A DNA stretch of 64,000 nt from Tetragonia tetragonoides (Eukaryota; Streptophyta; Magnoliopsida; Caryophyllales; Aizoaceae), in assembly GCA_038025085.1 (NCBI GenBank), contig CM076146.1, positions 12,524,001 to 12,588,000 of the forward strand, written 5' to 3'. Made by a program: the position numbers and the translations under genes. The notes below the pieces were generated by a model. That model saw only the letters and a program-made list of their open reading frames with translations. It did not search any database and had not been told where the DNA came from. Every line of letters starts with the position of its first letter. Within the stretch, counting starts at the first letter, position 1. Below, in pieces: positions 24,041-35,455 of the stretch.

Positions 24041-25505
24041 AGATAACCAGGTAACCTGACAGGTTAACCTAAAGTAGGTGTCCCGTTCCAATAAATTGGT
24101 TAGGGACTGGTCAAAAGGAATTGACCAAGTGATAAGATGGTGACACTAATGGCCAAAAGTAGCCAGATAGTCAGCTACAACGTTAGCTTTTCTGTAGCAA
24201 TGGAGAACTTCTACCCTATCGAAATAGTGAAGATCCGTCTTCATATCAATAATAACATTTTCAATCTCCCAAAGAATGTGTCATTCTGCTCTAATTGCCT
24301 TAATAACTGTCAAATAGCACCTTCAATAGTGATCTTTTTAAAACTCCTCAAACGTGCTAGTCGTACTCCTTCCCTTAATCCAATAGCTTCAGCCATAAGA
24401 ACCTATCTAGTGCCACAAGGTGTTGCACCCACTAAGGTAGCATTGCCCTAGTCATCCCTTAACACAAACCCAGCTGCAGCTTTGTCATTATTATTTTTTG
24501 AGCCATCAAAATTAAGCTTTACATACTCTTGTCTTGGTTTAGTCCAAGTGATATCTTTCCGAGGTTCCCTTGGAGTCTTCCTTTTAGAGAAAATACTCGT
24601 AGTATCAAAGTATAAATCCTCTGTGGCAAGACTCTACCACTCTTGAATACTAATTTTAGCTGAAGTAGCAATTTGCACAGGGCTTGTAGCCAGATTATCA
24701 AATATAACTTTATTTCTAACAAACCAGAACATCCACCAAGTCCTTAAGAGACTCAGGCTTTCCGTAAAAGAACTAGAAGAATCTACATTCAAATCTATAC
24801 GAACATTAGGGGTGTTCAAGGTAGGTTAACCTAATCGAAATGTTGATTCAGTTAACTGATATTTCGGTTCGGCAATTTCGTGAACCGTAACCGTAAGCGA
24901 AAAAACAGGTTAATCGATATTTGGTTAATCGGTTTTTCGGTTCCGTTATAAGGTTAACTGAAAATCGGTTATTATATGATTTTTTCAATGTAATTTACTA
25001 CTTTTAGACATATTTCAAAAATGAGAAGCTAAAATTTCGATTTACATTCAATAAAACATAGTCAAAACAATAAAGAGATATAGTAATGAGTTTTTTAGTT
25101 ATTAAATGTTATATATCAACTTTATTTTTAAATATTGAATAAAAATATAATAAAATATTAATAAAAAAATGCTTTAGATATTATTTATTGGTTTTTCGAT
25201 TAACCGAATTCCCAAAATCTTGAACTTAAACCGAACCGAAAAACTGAAAAAATATTCGATTCGGTTAACCGAACCGCTTTAAACGAAAAAATAGGTTCGG
25301 TTAACCGAATTTTCGGTGCGGTTTTTGGGTTTTACGGTTCGGTTTTTCGGTCACGGTCCGGTTTTTTGGTTACGGTTTTTTTGGACACCCCTTAACATTA
25401 CATAAGATTTTTAATTCTTTCAAGGTCTGAATAATATTAGGACACTCAAAAAAGAGGTGAAATTTATCTTCACTATGATGGTTGCAAAAAATACATTCTT
25501 ATGTT
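24041..25505 (-). mobile_element. LINE RNase H fragment inside Z LTR
   Basis: On minus it carries VRNKVIFDNLATSPVQIA (zinc-finger/RT end), KLNFDGSKNNNDKAAAGFVL and LMAEAIGLREGVRLARL, the RNase H domain typical of the C-terminal end of plant LINE ORF2. The upstream part (25,400-25,500) resembles the FFECPNIIQTL region. It is split by a hAT-like MITE. Edges are judged by comparison with the B LTR. No coding function is left. Confidence 0.72.
24809..25393. mobile_element. hAT-like MITE rich in GGTTAACC motifs
   Basis: Ends GGGGTGTTCA and GGACACCCC are inverted repeats. AACATTA stands on both sides (24,802-24,808 and 25,394-25,400; 7 of 8 bases if extended), fitting the 8-bp hAT duplication. The inner flanks hold many CGGTTAACCGAA-type palindromes; the middle is AT-rich. 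No transposase. Confidence 0.75.
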
Positions 25506-25570
25506 AATCCATTACCATCATCATCGGGCTTTGCGGTGCCAGGGAATGAGAACCGATTAGGTTGTCTACA

Positions 25571-25585
25571 GAAGCCCCCATATTA
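25571..25585 (-). promoter_or_regulatory. Polypurine tract of Z
   Basis: Minus strand ATATGGGGGCTTC directly precedes the LTR start TGTAGACA. Confidence 0.75.
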
Positions 25586-26140
25586 GCCGAGCTTGTGAAA
25601 GCGAAGGTCAAAGTATTTGCTAAAAATGCCTGCAGTGTTTTTTTGAAATTGCTTATGTTAGAGAAAAGATAAAAAAGTAACTCCTAACCGCCTATGGTCA
25701 TGGTTACCTGCTTTACGGGTGCCAACGTGATACTAATTTTAATAGCTTTAACGTCAAAGAGCATTTGTCGCTCTGCCAAAAATGATTCTTGTGCCTTGCC
25801 GGTGCAGACGTAAGAATAAACTAATAGCCTACCGCCGAAGAGCTTTCCTCGCTCTCGATGCCTTGCTATGACTTCAAAAAATGATATAACGCCTGTGTCC
25901 CGAGAAGTTGTGCCTGTACCTGCAAAAATTAAAATGTTGTGCCTTTGCCTTGATAAAAAATAGATATTGTGCCCGTGCCTGCAAAAATAGATTTTATCGG
26001 GTTCCTAGGATAGGAAACCGTGTTGCGGGGGCAAAATAGTCATTTTGGGTGACGTGCCCATAGCTCCCGGGCTTCTAACGATCGAAAAAATGAAATCCCG
26101 CGTGGAATTTGTACTCGTGGGCCTGCTACGTGAGAGGCGG
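25586..26140. other. Non-coding, between Z 3' LTR and type B gene
   Basis: No gene seen. There is loose repetition of TGTGCCTGTACCTGCAAAAA (25,780-25,990). This corresponds in position to the tandem array near the 3' end of Y, but no clean array is visible. Confidence 0.5.
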
Positions 26141-26144
26141 ATGT

Positions 26145-26262
26145 GAAAAGAGCCCCAGCGGCCACGCGCTGGACCTCTGAGCGCTAAGCGGCGAAATTGA
26201 GCCCGCTCAGTGGCCACGATTTGGTTGCGGAGGCACCTAGGTGAAGGGTTTTAAAAGGGGAA
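26145..26262 (+). promoter_or_regulatory. Putative promoter of Z type B gene
   Basis: A GC-rich cluster of palindromic AGCGG/CCGCT-like words (AGCGGCCACGCGCTGG, GAGCGCTAAGCGGCG, 26,153-26,215) is followed by a TATA-like TTTTAAAAGGGG (26,249-26,260), about 285 bp before the ATG. The same layout precedes the LTR starts and the type A genes. Confidence 0.5.
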
Positions 26263-26544
26263 GGCCGGTTTTGGGTCATTTCTTCCCCAAAATTTTGAGC
26301 CTCTCTCTCTTTTACTCCATTGTTGCCCAAACTTCAATCCTTGCCCATTCTTCCTTAAATTTGCTCCTTTTTGCTTGCATTTGCTTGCTTTTGCATAATC
26401 TTTGCATAATTTGAAGTTTATTTTTGATTTCTCACAAATATGGGGTAAAATTGTGAGTGGGTTTTTGAAACCCCGGGAGAGAGAAATTTCGAAAATTTTC
26501 CATTTTTGCTTGTTTGCTCTTGCTTGCTTGTTCATCATTCTTCC

Positions 26545-29262
26545 ATGGCTCCAAAATTGGGAAAGAGGAGGAGTAAGAGGGTTGAGGTGCGGGAGGAGGA
26601 CGAAGAAATTGACATTTTCACTAAGGCTTTTCCTCCTCATGTGAAGCCTTCAAAGAGGAAGCCTAATGTGGCTTTTCCTCAAGATCGGTACACCAGGTCG
26701 GATAGGATGCCCGACATTGTTTGGGAACGATTGGACTTGCTTTTCCGACCGGCGTCTCATGTGAGTTCTCGGGCCTGCAAATTCGTGGTAATTCCCCAAA
26801 CCTTTGAATTCATAGTTTTATGCATTGAATTTGAGTTTATATGCTTGCCTTGGATAGAATTTGTATGCAATTGTCAAGTTTGTAGCGCATGTGATCTTGC
26901 GCGGCTTGAACGAACTTAGAAATATGCTTAGGATTGAACATTTGATTGAAATGTGAACCTAAGAGATGCGAACTTGTTCATAGGAACCCGATGGGAATTT
27001 GAAGGCCCATGGAAACTATGGCTCTTCCTTTAAGCCTTTGAAAACCTTGCCCAGAGAGGTGCAAGATGCGGTATTGAATGCGGGATTTGGGCCCCTTTTG
27101 AAAGCGGTGGACTCGGTGGAGCGAGTCAAGAGGTGTATAGTACGGTTATCTTTGGAGCGTTTTTGGAACACCACCAATACGTTCCACTTCCCTAATGGGG
27201 AGATGATGATTACTCCTTCGGAGTTTTCGATGTTGACCGGGGTACCTTGCGTGGGTACGCCCATTGTTTACGACGTATCTATTTGGAAACGTAAGACAGA
27301 GTTGGTGGAGCTCTTTGGTCCTTGGGGGAACACTTGGGGTCACCACTACCGTTCTTATAGCGAGCTTTTCGCGGCTTTGCAGGACCCGAGATATAAGAGA
27401 AATACCTCGATGGAGCAAAAGGCGAGGATGTTTGTCGCCTATTTTCTTGCTACCTCTTTCTTCAGTGGTAAAGGGAAGCGTATTCATGCCATCTACCTCC
27501 TGAGTCTGCTTGACTGGGATAGAGTGAGAGAGTACAACTGGGGGTTTTCGGGATACGCCAACCTCTTGAGATGCATGCGGTACGCTTGCCGTGTGAATGA
27601 TGAGGGGTACAAGCAGGAGAACCTTCCTGCCGTGAGCTTGTGCGGCTTTCGGAAAGTTTTATAGGTGCCTTTTTTTTTTTTTACCTTTGTATTTGCTTTA
27701 TTGATATGCATGATTTAAGTGTGCGGTTCTTAATTTCATGTTCGAATGTAATTGCCTTGGTTTTTTGAGCATTTTCCGGAGTTGGCACCTACGGGTTGGG
27801 CCTTGGACTTCCCGGTTTGTAGGGCATGGTGCAATAGGGGTCCGGCACCTCTGAGCACTGTCCAACTGTTCAGGGAGTCTCTCCTATGCATTGACTGACA
27901 CAAGGTAAAATATTTGCTTTTGTTTTATGGATTGCATTTCTTGGTGTCGAACTATCTTATGTTGCCTATTTGTGTAGATTGACTACTTCCCATGGGCGAA
28001 GTATCAAGGGTTAGCTCCAAACGCCATCCGTGCTTCTAGGGCGGTGGACAGTCAGAGGGTCGTGATTGCAAGTCGGTTCTCCTTTGAGTGGTATCTAGGA
28101 GAGCGGATTTTCCGTTAGCTTTATCCCGACTTGGAGGGGCCTAGGACTTCTTTGGATCCTCCCTCGACCATGTTCTTGGTGAGGTGCTTGTCTCATGATC
28201 AGGTTGCGGAGGCCACGGTTGGCTCGGATGCCATGCGGTATTTGACGGAGCCTGCGGAGGACCTTGCGGGTCACTATGAGCAGTTCCGCCGTGATCGCCT
28301 GATGCCCTCATTTGTGGGCTTAAAGGTAAGAATTTTATATTCGATATTCTATGCCTCTTGCCTTATTTTCACTGACTTGCTTTGCTTTGTAGGAACCTCG
28401 GGTTGATGATGTCGAGGTGATCACCCTGGACATGCGGGTTCGAGGCCGAGATTATGGTGAGAAAGAGTGTTGGGGGGAGATCCCTATGACGGAAGATCTT
28501 AATTAGGATATTCAGGGCCTTCCTCTTCCGGTTGGGCATCCAGGGGTAAATTCGTAATTTACCAAAGTGTGAAATATCTTGCCCTTCATTATATGCTTGT
28601 ACTAACTTTTCTTTGTGTAGCTTGATCGTGAGCAGTCCGGGAAGGTCTTCAAGATGATACACGCCATGAAGTCTTTGGTATCCCGAGCCCTTTCACAGGG
28701 TACTTGTTCAAGAGCTGATTTGGACAAGGTAAATTTCTGTTTGTATTTTCAAAGTTGTATGCTTTGAGAAATGTGTTTTATAACTTTCTGTGTGATGCAG
28801 GTTGAGTACCATCGACCCCTTCCTTGTAGGTCACGACAGGTGGTGTTGTCAGATGGCGAGGGTGTGAGCTCTCCTGAGCGTAGTCCTTCTAGCAAGAGGA
28901 GTCCTCGGAGGAAGTGTCCTAGGAGAGAAAGGGTGCCTGAGCATCGGTCGGACAACCCTAATGGGAGTAGGATGACTCCGTATGTGGAGCCTGCTCCTAT
29001 GCATATGCCGATGTATCCTCCTTATGCCGGGTATGTGGGATAACCTTCGTATGGCGGCCTTTATTATCAGCCCCTAGTTCCTGTTCCGATGGTACCTACC
29101 ATGCCTCCTCGTTCTTCATGGGGGTATGACTCGAGCTATGCTGGAGAAGGGAGCTCGTATCGAGAGCCTGCCCGACATTCCTCATTTGACCCTAGCAAGG
29201 TTTTGGCGTCGATCTTTGGTGATGAAGAGCGGAGGTCGGAGGACCATTTCGAGGTGGCCCGT
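26545..29262 (+). pseudogene. Type B antisense gene of Z (plant mobile domain), 5' part
   Basis: A spliced gene antisense to gag-pol of Z. Probable exons: 26,545-26,788 (MAPKLGKRRSKRVEVREED), 26,984-27,662, about 27,769-27,905, 27,979-28,325, 28,393-28,546, 28,621-28,729 and 28,801-29,262, most with GT/AG-type edges. Exon 2 holds a plant mobile domain signature (FHFPNGEMMITPSEFSML, TGVPCVGTPI); such domains occur in MAIL1/MAIN-type proteins and in some transposons. The C-terminal part is Ser/Pro/Arg-rich with SPERSPSSKRSPRRK. In-frame stops at 28,116, in the fifth exon (EDLN-stop) and at 29,041 kill it. The last exon is split by element Y and resumes at 44,479. Confidence 0.78.
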
Positions 29263-30729
29263 TGTAGACACCAACAATTGTGTCTATGGTAAGTCCCCAT
29301 AAAAACCCGATAATGAAAGGATTGGATTTTGCTCGAACTTGGGTTGCGAGAATAATTTCTCTGATGATTCGCCCAGTTCATTTGATTTAACCAGTGGAAT
29401 TCTTTTGTACAGGTGATCCAAACCAGTTGGGCCTAGTTCAATTGGAGTCCAAAACTGAGAGATAGACCTCTTTGAACCTAAGGGCCCGAAAGGGAACCCA
29501 AACCCTTGAGTAAACCCTTGGTCAAACAAGGGAACTCAGTCAATCCCGCGTGGACCCCCTTGGAAAAGCCTCCCTCACTTGAAAAGCATGTTAGGCGCCT
29601 ATGCAGGCAGGCCGCTCCAGGTCCAAGCGGCTTGATCGCTTGCCTAGCGGTTGAGCCGCTTGCCAAGCGGTTCAACCGCTTGTCCTAGCGGTTTAGCTGC
29701 TCGGCCTAGTTGCATGGCCGCCTGTACCTCTTCTCGTGGACGGCAAATTCGAGGCCCATTCGATTTCCGTGCCAAACCCTGGCAGCTCCCCCTCTTCTAT
29801 ATAAACAAACCTTAGGGTTCAATTGAAGAGGTTAGTCTTTTGGTTGGGAATTTTAGAAGTTGGACATTCTCTCTCATATTAAACCCTAAATTCTGATTCT
29901 ACTCCTTTAGGCTAGCCCTAGCACCACAAAATAAAGCTTCATACTTCATCAAGAGAAAGAGTTCAAGCATTAAACCCAATAAGTTCAATGTGAGAATCTA
30001 GGTAATCCAACCCGAGGGTTTTAATAAATTATTTTATATTGCTTGTTATTTACAAACAAATTTGGTTTATGTGATATGTACATGCATGGCGCGTTTGAGC
30101 AAAAGGGCTTGTATTAAGCCTAATGAATGCATGTTTGTTATTTATTGCTCTTTATTAAATTATGCTTTGTTTGTCAATTGGTGGATGAATTACCTTGTTT
30201 GCCTACTAACTCGCAGGTTTTAGCATATTTATCGTTTTCTCGCAATTAAAGAATGTAAATTTGATAAGTTGTTAAAAGTGGTCACACTAGTAATGTTTTT
30301 TCAACCCATTAGTTAAAACTAGGAATTTGGACAAATTGAACCTTGTTTGGAACCGTAGCATTAATAATCGCATCGAATTGATTAGTAAAGGCCGTTGTTG
30401 TCAACTGGCGAGTTGGGTGCCTAACACCTTCCAAGCTCGTACTGACGCCCCCGAACTCATTTATGAAATCAATTTCCCCAATAGGGATTGAAGTGCACAG
30501 GAATTGACTTGACGTCTTTGTAGACTATCGACTTGATTCCAAGGTTTCCGAATTTCCTTAAATTCGGTGGAGACTTCCGACAATTTTAATCATGTCCTTA
30601 GTACGAAAGGAAAATCTTCATGTGTATTCACACTCAAGAGATTCACGAAACCCAAAGAGACGCTCTCCCAGGCTATCCAGCCGGCCGCTCGGAAATTAGA
30701 AAAAGGGGAGAAAAATCCGGTAGCCTACA
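29263..30729 (+). repeat. 5' LTR of Y
   Basis: TGTAGACACCAAC...GGTAGCCTACA, 1,467 bp. TATA box CTATATAAAC at about 29,798-29,807. Just upstream (29,610-29,705) is a minisatellite of AAGCGGTTCAACCGCTTG-like palindromes. Several short frames cross the LTR; none is a gene. Confidence 0.93.
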
Positions 30730-30748
30730 GTGGCGACTTCACTGGGGA
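30730..30748 (+). promoter_or_regulatory. Primer-binding site of Y
   Basis: GTGGCGACTTCACTGGGGA directly after the LTR end. TGGCGACT...TGGGGA resembles the tRNA primer site used in Tat/Ogre elements (tRNA-Arg, from memory of the family). Confidence 0.7.
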
Positions 30749-31440
30749 CATGATTAAGAGGGTGTAACTTAAAAATTGATTCAATGCTATTATTTTTGCT
30801 TGATTCACTACCTTGAGTGTTCTTATTATTATTTTGTGAGTTGTCATTCATTTTGTTAATTTGCATCCATTGCGTTCATGTGCATGCGCTTGCGCGACTT
30901 CCGAGCTTGTTTTTACAAGTTCAAACTAGTTTCTTAGCCAATGTAGTGTGGTGAAGTGCCTTAGAATCCACTCGATTCTTCTTTGCCAAGAAACATGGAT
31001 CCCCCCACCTCATGTACCTTCCTACGCATTCGTCCATTCGACGAGTAGGATAACAAGAATGCATCACTTTGTCGCGCATCCCACGGATTGTTGTACATTC
31101 TTGATCATCAGTACCTTTTGACCAAAACCCTTAAGCCTACCCCATTGGATCAACAAGAACCAATATTTTAGGTCGAAACTCAGTCCCATGTCCATGCTAG
31201 ATTTTCATGATCATGTCATTTGCGCTGTTGTACTGTTTTCCCATATGTGAACGTAATCTTTGCGTAGTCGTTTTGGTCGTCGTATAGTATTAGGTTAGAC
31301 CCCAATTAGGATCTTTTCCTTTTTTGAGTCTAGATTTTGTCCTAAGATTGAGTCTAGAATCTTTATTTTTAGGAAACCATATCCCCCAATGTCCTATATG
31401 ATGCTTGTTACCTTAGGAAAGATTTAATGCTTTACTCTTT
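30749..31440 (+). other. Leader of Y, non-coding
   Basis: AT-rich leader starting CATGATTAAGAGGGTGTAA, which is also seen after the primer sites of B and Z. No frame of note. The junction with element V is not sharply placed. Confidence 0.55.
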
Positions 31441-31461
31441 CCCATAATTTAGGTAGTGAGT

Positions 31462-31760
31462 TTTAGTCAAAGATCTCGATAATATCTATCCCCTTTCCTT
31501 TTAGTCAAGAGTATAATATCTTTTGTTTTATCCCATATTGAGTCAACATAATAACTCTCCCCTCTCCTTTTAGTCAAGAGTATAATATCTTTTGCTTTAT
31601 CCCATATTGAGTCGAGATAATATCTCTCCCCTCTCCTTTTAGTCAAGAGTATAATATCTTTTGCTTTATCCCATATTGAGCCGAGATAATATCTCTCCCC
31701 TCTCCTTTTAGTCAAGAGTATAATATCTTTTAGTTTTATCCCGCGTCGAGATCTTTTGAC
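31462..31760. repeat. 69-bp tandem repeat, about 4 copies
   Basis: Copies of TAGTCAAGAGTATAATATCT with a TTATCCCATATTGAG core start at 31,502, 31,571, 31,640 and 31,709; a partial copy precedes them. The minus-strand frame over it (LTKRRGERYY repeats) is a by-product. Confidence 0.9.
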
Positions 31761-31834
31761 CTAAACCCATTACCTAGTCCCCAAGGGTAACTATGTTGAT
31801 AGAATATTCCAGATAGAGAATTCCCACTTTTGTT

Positions 31835-33656
31835 TTAAAACTTTTCTTTTGTGGAACTTCTTAGTCTCTCATAATGATCGACTTGGGCTGGCTCGAGGCT
31901 TGATTGTTGATCGAAAGCATGTTTGAACTTAATAGATGTGTGATTGGTTTTGACAGAATCGTCTAAATCTAGCAAGATCTTCCCATCTTTGGCGAGTTGC
32001 ATTACGCGTTCCTTAAGAGTAATGCATTTTTCTAATGGATGGCTAACAACCCCGTGGAACCTGCAGTACCTATGATCAGTCGTTCGACCAACTTCCTCTG
32101 GACGCTTTGGTTCAGGCAGCTCAATCACCCCCTTTTCGAGAAGGTCATCTAGCATCCCGAGCAAGTCCGAATCAGGAAATGGATACTTCGTTTCTTGCAA
32201 CTCCTTCAAGGTAGGGCGACTTTTCCATGTCTCCTTGAAGAATGATCCCTTCTTTCGTTCAAACTTCGGCTTGGTCAAAATCTTGATTGCCCTTGAGGTT
32301 AAGACAACCATGGATTCTTTATTCTTCGAGTCGTCCGTCTTCTTGTACTCCTTGGTATCTTTCCTTGCATCCAAGGAGAAAGAAGATTGTCCATTGCGAT
32401 TTTCAATTATGAGCTCCATGTCGTGTGCTCTCGTCGCTAACTCCTAGAAACTTTTACGCTTTATGCCTTTGAGTATGTACAGCAGGTCCCATACCATGCC
32501 CTAGATACACATTTTGACCTCCGAGATTTCCGACAAGCGGTCCTTGCACTCCAAACTCAAAGCGCGCCACCGACTTATGTAATCAATGATGGCTCACCTT
32601 TCCATTGCTTGGTGTTGGTAAGCTCAGTCATACTTGCTATACGTCGAGTGCTGTAGAAACGATTGAGAAACTCACCTTCCATTTGTTCCCAACTGTTTAT
32701 AGACTCAGGTTTCAAGTCAGTGTACCAGTCAAATGCGGTTCCCTTCAAAGAGAGGACGAACTATTCCACTAGTAAATCGCCCTCCGTTCCTGCATTATTG
32801 CACGTCTCAATGAAGTGTGCAATGTGTTGCTTAGGATTTCCTTTGCCGTCAAATTGTTGGAACTTCGGGGGTTGATACCTGTGAGGCATCCTCATCATGT
32901 CAATCCTCTTAGTGTAAGGCTTGCTGTAATAGTGATTATCATACGACCCTCCACCAAGTTGAGCCATGACAACACTTGCAATCAACTCCTGTATTTCTTG
33001 GACCCAAAATGAGCCAGCACCTGATGCAGGTTTCGATTTCTCACTCTTCTCTGACTTAGAACTTGAAGAGGAATCTCCATCGCTGTAACCTTCATACTCT
33101 TGGCCTTTTGGACGTTTCTCCAGTTTCTTTGTCAGATTATCAATTTGCTTATTCTGACGTTTGATGACAGCGTCTTTTTCTTCACTATCTTTCATGAGTC
33201 TGTCCATGACTTTCCTCATGTCCGTCTATTGTTCCTCAATCGTCTTTGCTTCGGCCGCCATGGAGTGAACAGTGAAAGAATACGATGGATGGACAGACTG
33301 CTCCCGAGAGGCTTCTCCAATGGGACAAGAAGGAGAAGATCCGCTACTGGCAACATCATCTTCCATACCGTCGAATGGATTGAGGAAGGGATTGGCAAGC
33401 ATCATATTGAGCTTGATAGGGGGTCTTTGCTTCAAGTTCAATGATGCAACAACTTGATTGGGCTCCATCAAAGGGGTAGAGCTCATCTCAGGATTTCCAA
33501 GAGGCTTTCGTTCGGACACCGGGAATGAATGGCTCGGAGCCGCGACACCCATCGCTTTCGCCATATTCCGAGTGATGGCACCGGCACTCCAGACGGATCC
33601 TTGAGAGGCATATTTGATGGAGTTGGATTTTGTTGAAGTAACCTTCTTTGGAGGCA
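31835..33656 (-). pseudogene. Gag of element V, broken
   Basis: Starts at MPPKKVTSTKSN (33,656). A coiled-coil-like segment follows (KDAVIKRQNKQIDNLTKKLE, about 33,150). The capsid domain begins PPKFQQFDGKGNPKQHIAHF (32,870) and the region 32,420-32,760 is out of frame. The later part has a zinc-knuckle-like CRFHGVVSHPLEKC (32,050) and a charged tail. Stops at about 33,226 and 32,761 and a frame break make it inactive. The frame upstream of 33,656 runs through the primer site and LTR. Confidence 0.82.
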
Positions 33657-33748
33657 TTTCTTCTAGGTTGCTTGAATTTGGTGTTTTTTTGACTTTGTAG
33701 AGATAAAGATGAGGGGTAGAGATGGTCCCACCGAGCGTGCCAGAAATA

Positions 33749-34381
33749 TGTACACACAAATTATGAATCCGGGAAATACAGAGTCAAAATTGTTGACAAA
33801 TTATCAATTTTATATCAAACAATTATGGATTACAATCTCCAATTTATTGCCCTGATTAAATCTCTACTTGACTTGAGAAATGGTTGAATCACGATCTGGA
33901 CTTTTGATCACGAACCACCAACTTCATTTGATCGAAGGGCTCAAAAGCTTGATCTCGATCGGCTTGTTGTTCTCCTGAATTGACCCCAACACTTGAATGG
34001 TTGACGTCTTGTTCTTGAGGTTTGGGCTTGGAAATTTGAGAGAGAATCGAGCAGAGTCTCCTCCTTCAAATGAATTTCTCCCCTTGAAATGAACCTAAGG
34101 AGTTATATTTATCGAGATGCTCCTCTAGGTTATGTTTATGGGTTTTGTTATCTTGGGCCTGCTTGTGGACTTAGTAGTCTCAGCCCATGTTTAATGACTT
34201 AAACCCAATTTAAAAAAGGCTCAAATTCATTAATTGGAAATGGACCATAATAATTTATAAAAAATGGGCTACTTAGCTCGACCCAAATTTAATTAATTAT
34301 TCATTTATTTTATTTGATATTTCAATCAAGTCAACAATTTGACTTATGGTCCAACTTGGCATCCGACGTGGCATGTATCAC
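33749..34381 (-). repeat. 5' LTR of element V
   Basis: A 0.63-kb AT-rich sequence whose minus strand starts TGATACATGCCACGTCGG and ends GTGTGTACA next to the CACGCTCGGTGGGAC motif. A TATA-like CGATAAATATAAC lies at about 34,101-34,113. With no second LTR present, the start is inferred from the Y integrase junction. Confidence 0.55.
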
Positions 34382-35095
34382 TTTCTTCATGCCTACAAAC
34401 AACATTACCAGATATGGAGTACCCCACGAAATCGTAAGTGATCATGAAACCCAATTCAAAAAGAATGTTGCCGAACTTTTTACTAAGTTCAAAATTCAAC
34501 ATCGATAGTCTTCGCCTTATAGGCCAAAAAAAATGGAGTTGTAGAATCCGCAAACAAGAACGTAAATCAAATGATAGCTAAGATGACGAACAACTACGAA
34601 GATTGGCTCGACAAGCTACAATTCGCCCTATGGTGATATAGAACTACTATTCGATCCTCACCAGGAGCAACACCTTATTTTTTAGTATACGGAATGGAGG
34701 CAGTACTCCCAGTCGAGGTAGAAATCCCTTCCCTAAGGATAGCTTTGACAAGTGAATTACCCGAAGTAGATTGGGTCCAACCCCGATATGATCAGTTAGT
34801 CTTGCTAGACGAAAGACGACTAAATGCCCTACATTACGGTCATGTCTACCAAGCAAGGATGGCAAGGCATTTTGATCAGCGATTCAAGGCTAGAGGACTA
34901 AAAGAAGGAGACTTCGTCCTAAAAGAGGTAAAACCAATTGTAGTCAACCCTCGGGGAAAGTTCAAGCCTAATTGGGTCGGCCCATACATCATCAAGACAA
35001 TATTATCCAGTGTAGCGGTGAAGTTAATGGATTTAGACGGCAACGAGTTCACACAACTCACAAATATGGACCAACTTAAGCGATTCTATGCATAA
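34382..35095 (+). pseudogene. Integrase C-terminal half of Y
   Basis: Resumes inside the catalytic core: RYGVPHEIVSDHETQFKKNV (second D), a stop at 34,508, then VVESANKNVNQMIAKM (catalytic E), FLVYGMEAVLPVEVEIPSLR and the C-terminal GKFKPNWVGPYIIKTILSSV domain, ending MDQLKRFYA-stop. It is the only pol part of Y left; everything upstream was lost where V sits. Very similar to the integrase ends of B and Z. Confidence 0.9.
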
Positions 35096-35204
35096 ATATT
35101 GAATCTTTGAGAGAGCCCATTAAGGCACCAAGTCCAAGTCAAAATCGGTCAAAACCGTCCACGATGGACCCACGATCGGAAAGAATCAAAAAATGAGATT
35201 TGGT

Positions 35205-35272
35205 TTTACGAACTACATTGGCCTGATTCCGCATGGATATGTAGGTAACCCATATAACTTGGGCCCGCTCAC
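35205..35272 (+). other. Conserved non-coding block after integrase (Y copy)
   Basis: GAACTAC, GCCTGATTCC, GGATATGTAGG, AACCC and GGGCCCG follow in order about 110 bp after the integrase stop. The same order is seen in Z (47,061-47,135, minus) and B (53,010-53,090, minus). Function unknown. Confidence 0.65.
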
Positions 35273-35455
35273 TTAATAAAATAAATCTTTAAGGGAATTT
35301 TAATCCATTCGATTAATGCAAAAATAAGCAAGTCTTTCATTAATATGGATAAATTTCATTACATGCTCTAATAAAAAAAAAGTGCAGAAATAATAATAAA
35401 AATAAAAGGCAATTCTAAATTACATCTACTTGGGCATGCAAACCCGTTATTTGAA

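Larger units (their letters stand above)
22602..25570 (-). repeat. 3' LTR of Z with inserts
   Basis: Minus strand starts TGTAGACAACCTAATCGG (25,570 downward) and ends GGATTCTTACA (22,602). It matches the 5' LTR of B (60,850-62,382) except for an insertion at about 24,041-25,505. TATA on minus at about 23,608-23,618 (CTATAAATAC), with a GC-rich palindrome cluster upstream at 23,640-23,800. Confidence 0.88.
31441..34381 (-). mobile_element. Element V: truncated gypsy (5' LTR plus gag) inside Y
   Basis: On minus: an LTR of about 0.63 kb (34,381 to 33,749, starting TGATACATGCC and ending GTGTACA), a primer-region motif TGGCACGCTCGGTGGGAC, broken gag, then a 69-bp tandem array at the broken end. 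No protease, RT or second LTR. Edges were set where the integrase of Y resumes (about 34,382). Confidence 0.7.

Noticed and set aside
31467..31760. CRISPR-like evenly spaced repeats
   Set aside because: Direct 69-bp tandem copies without unique spacers, in a plant retroelement.
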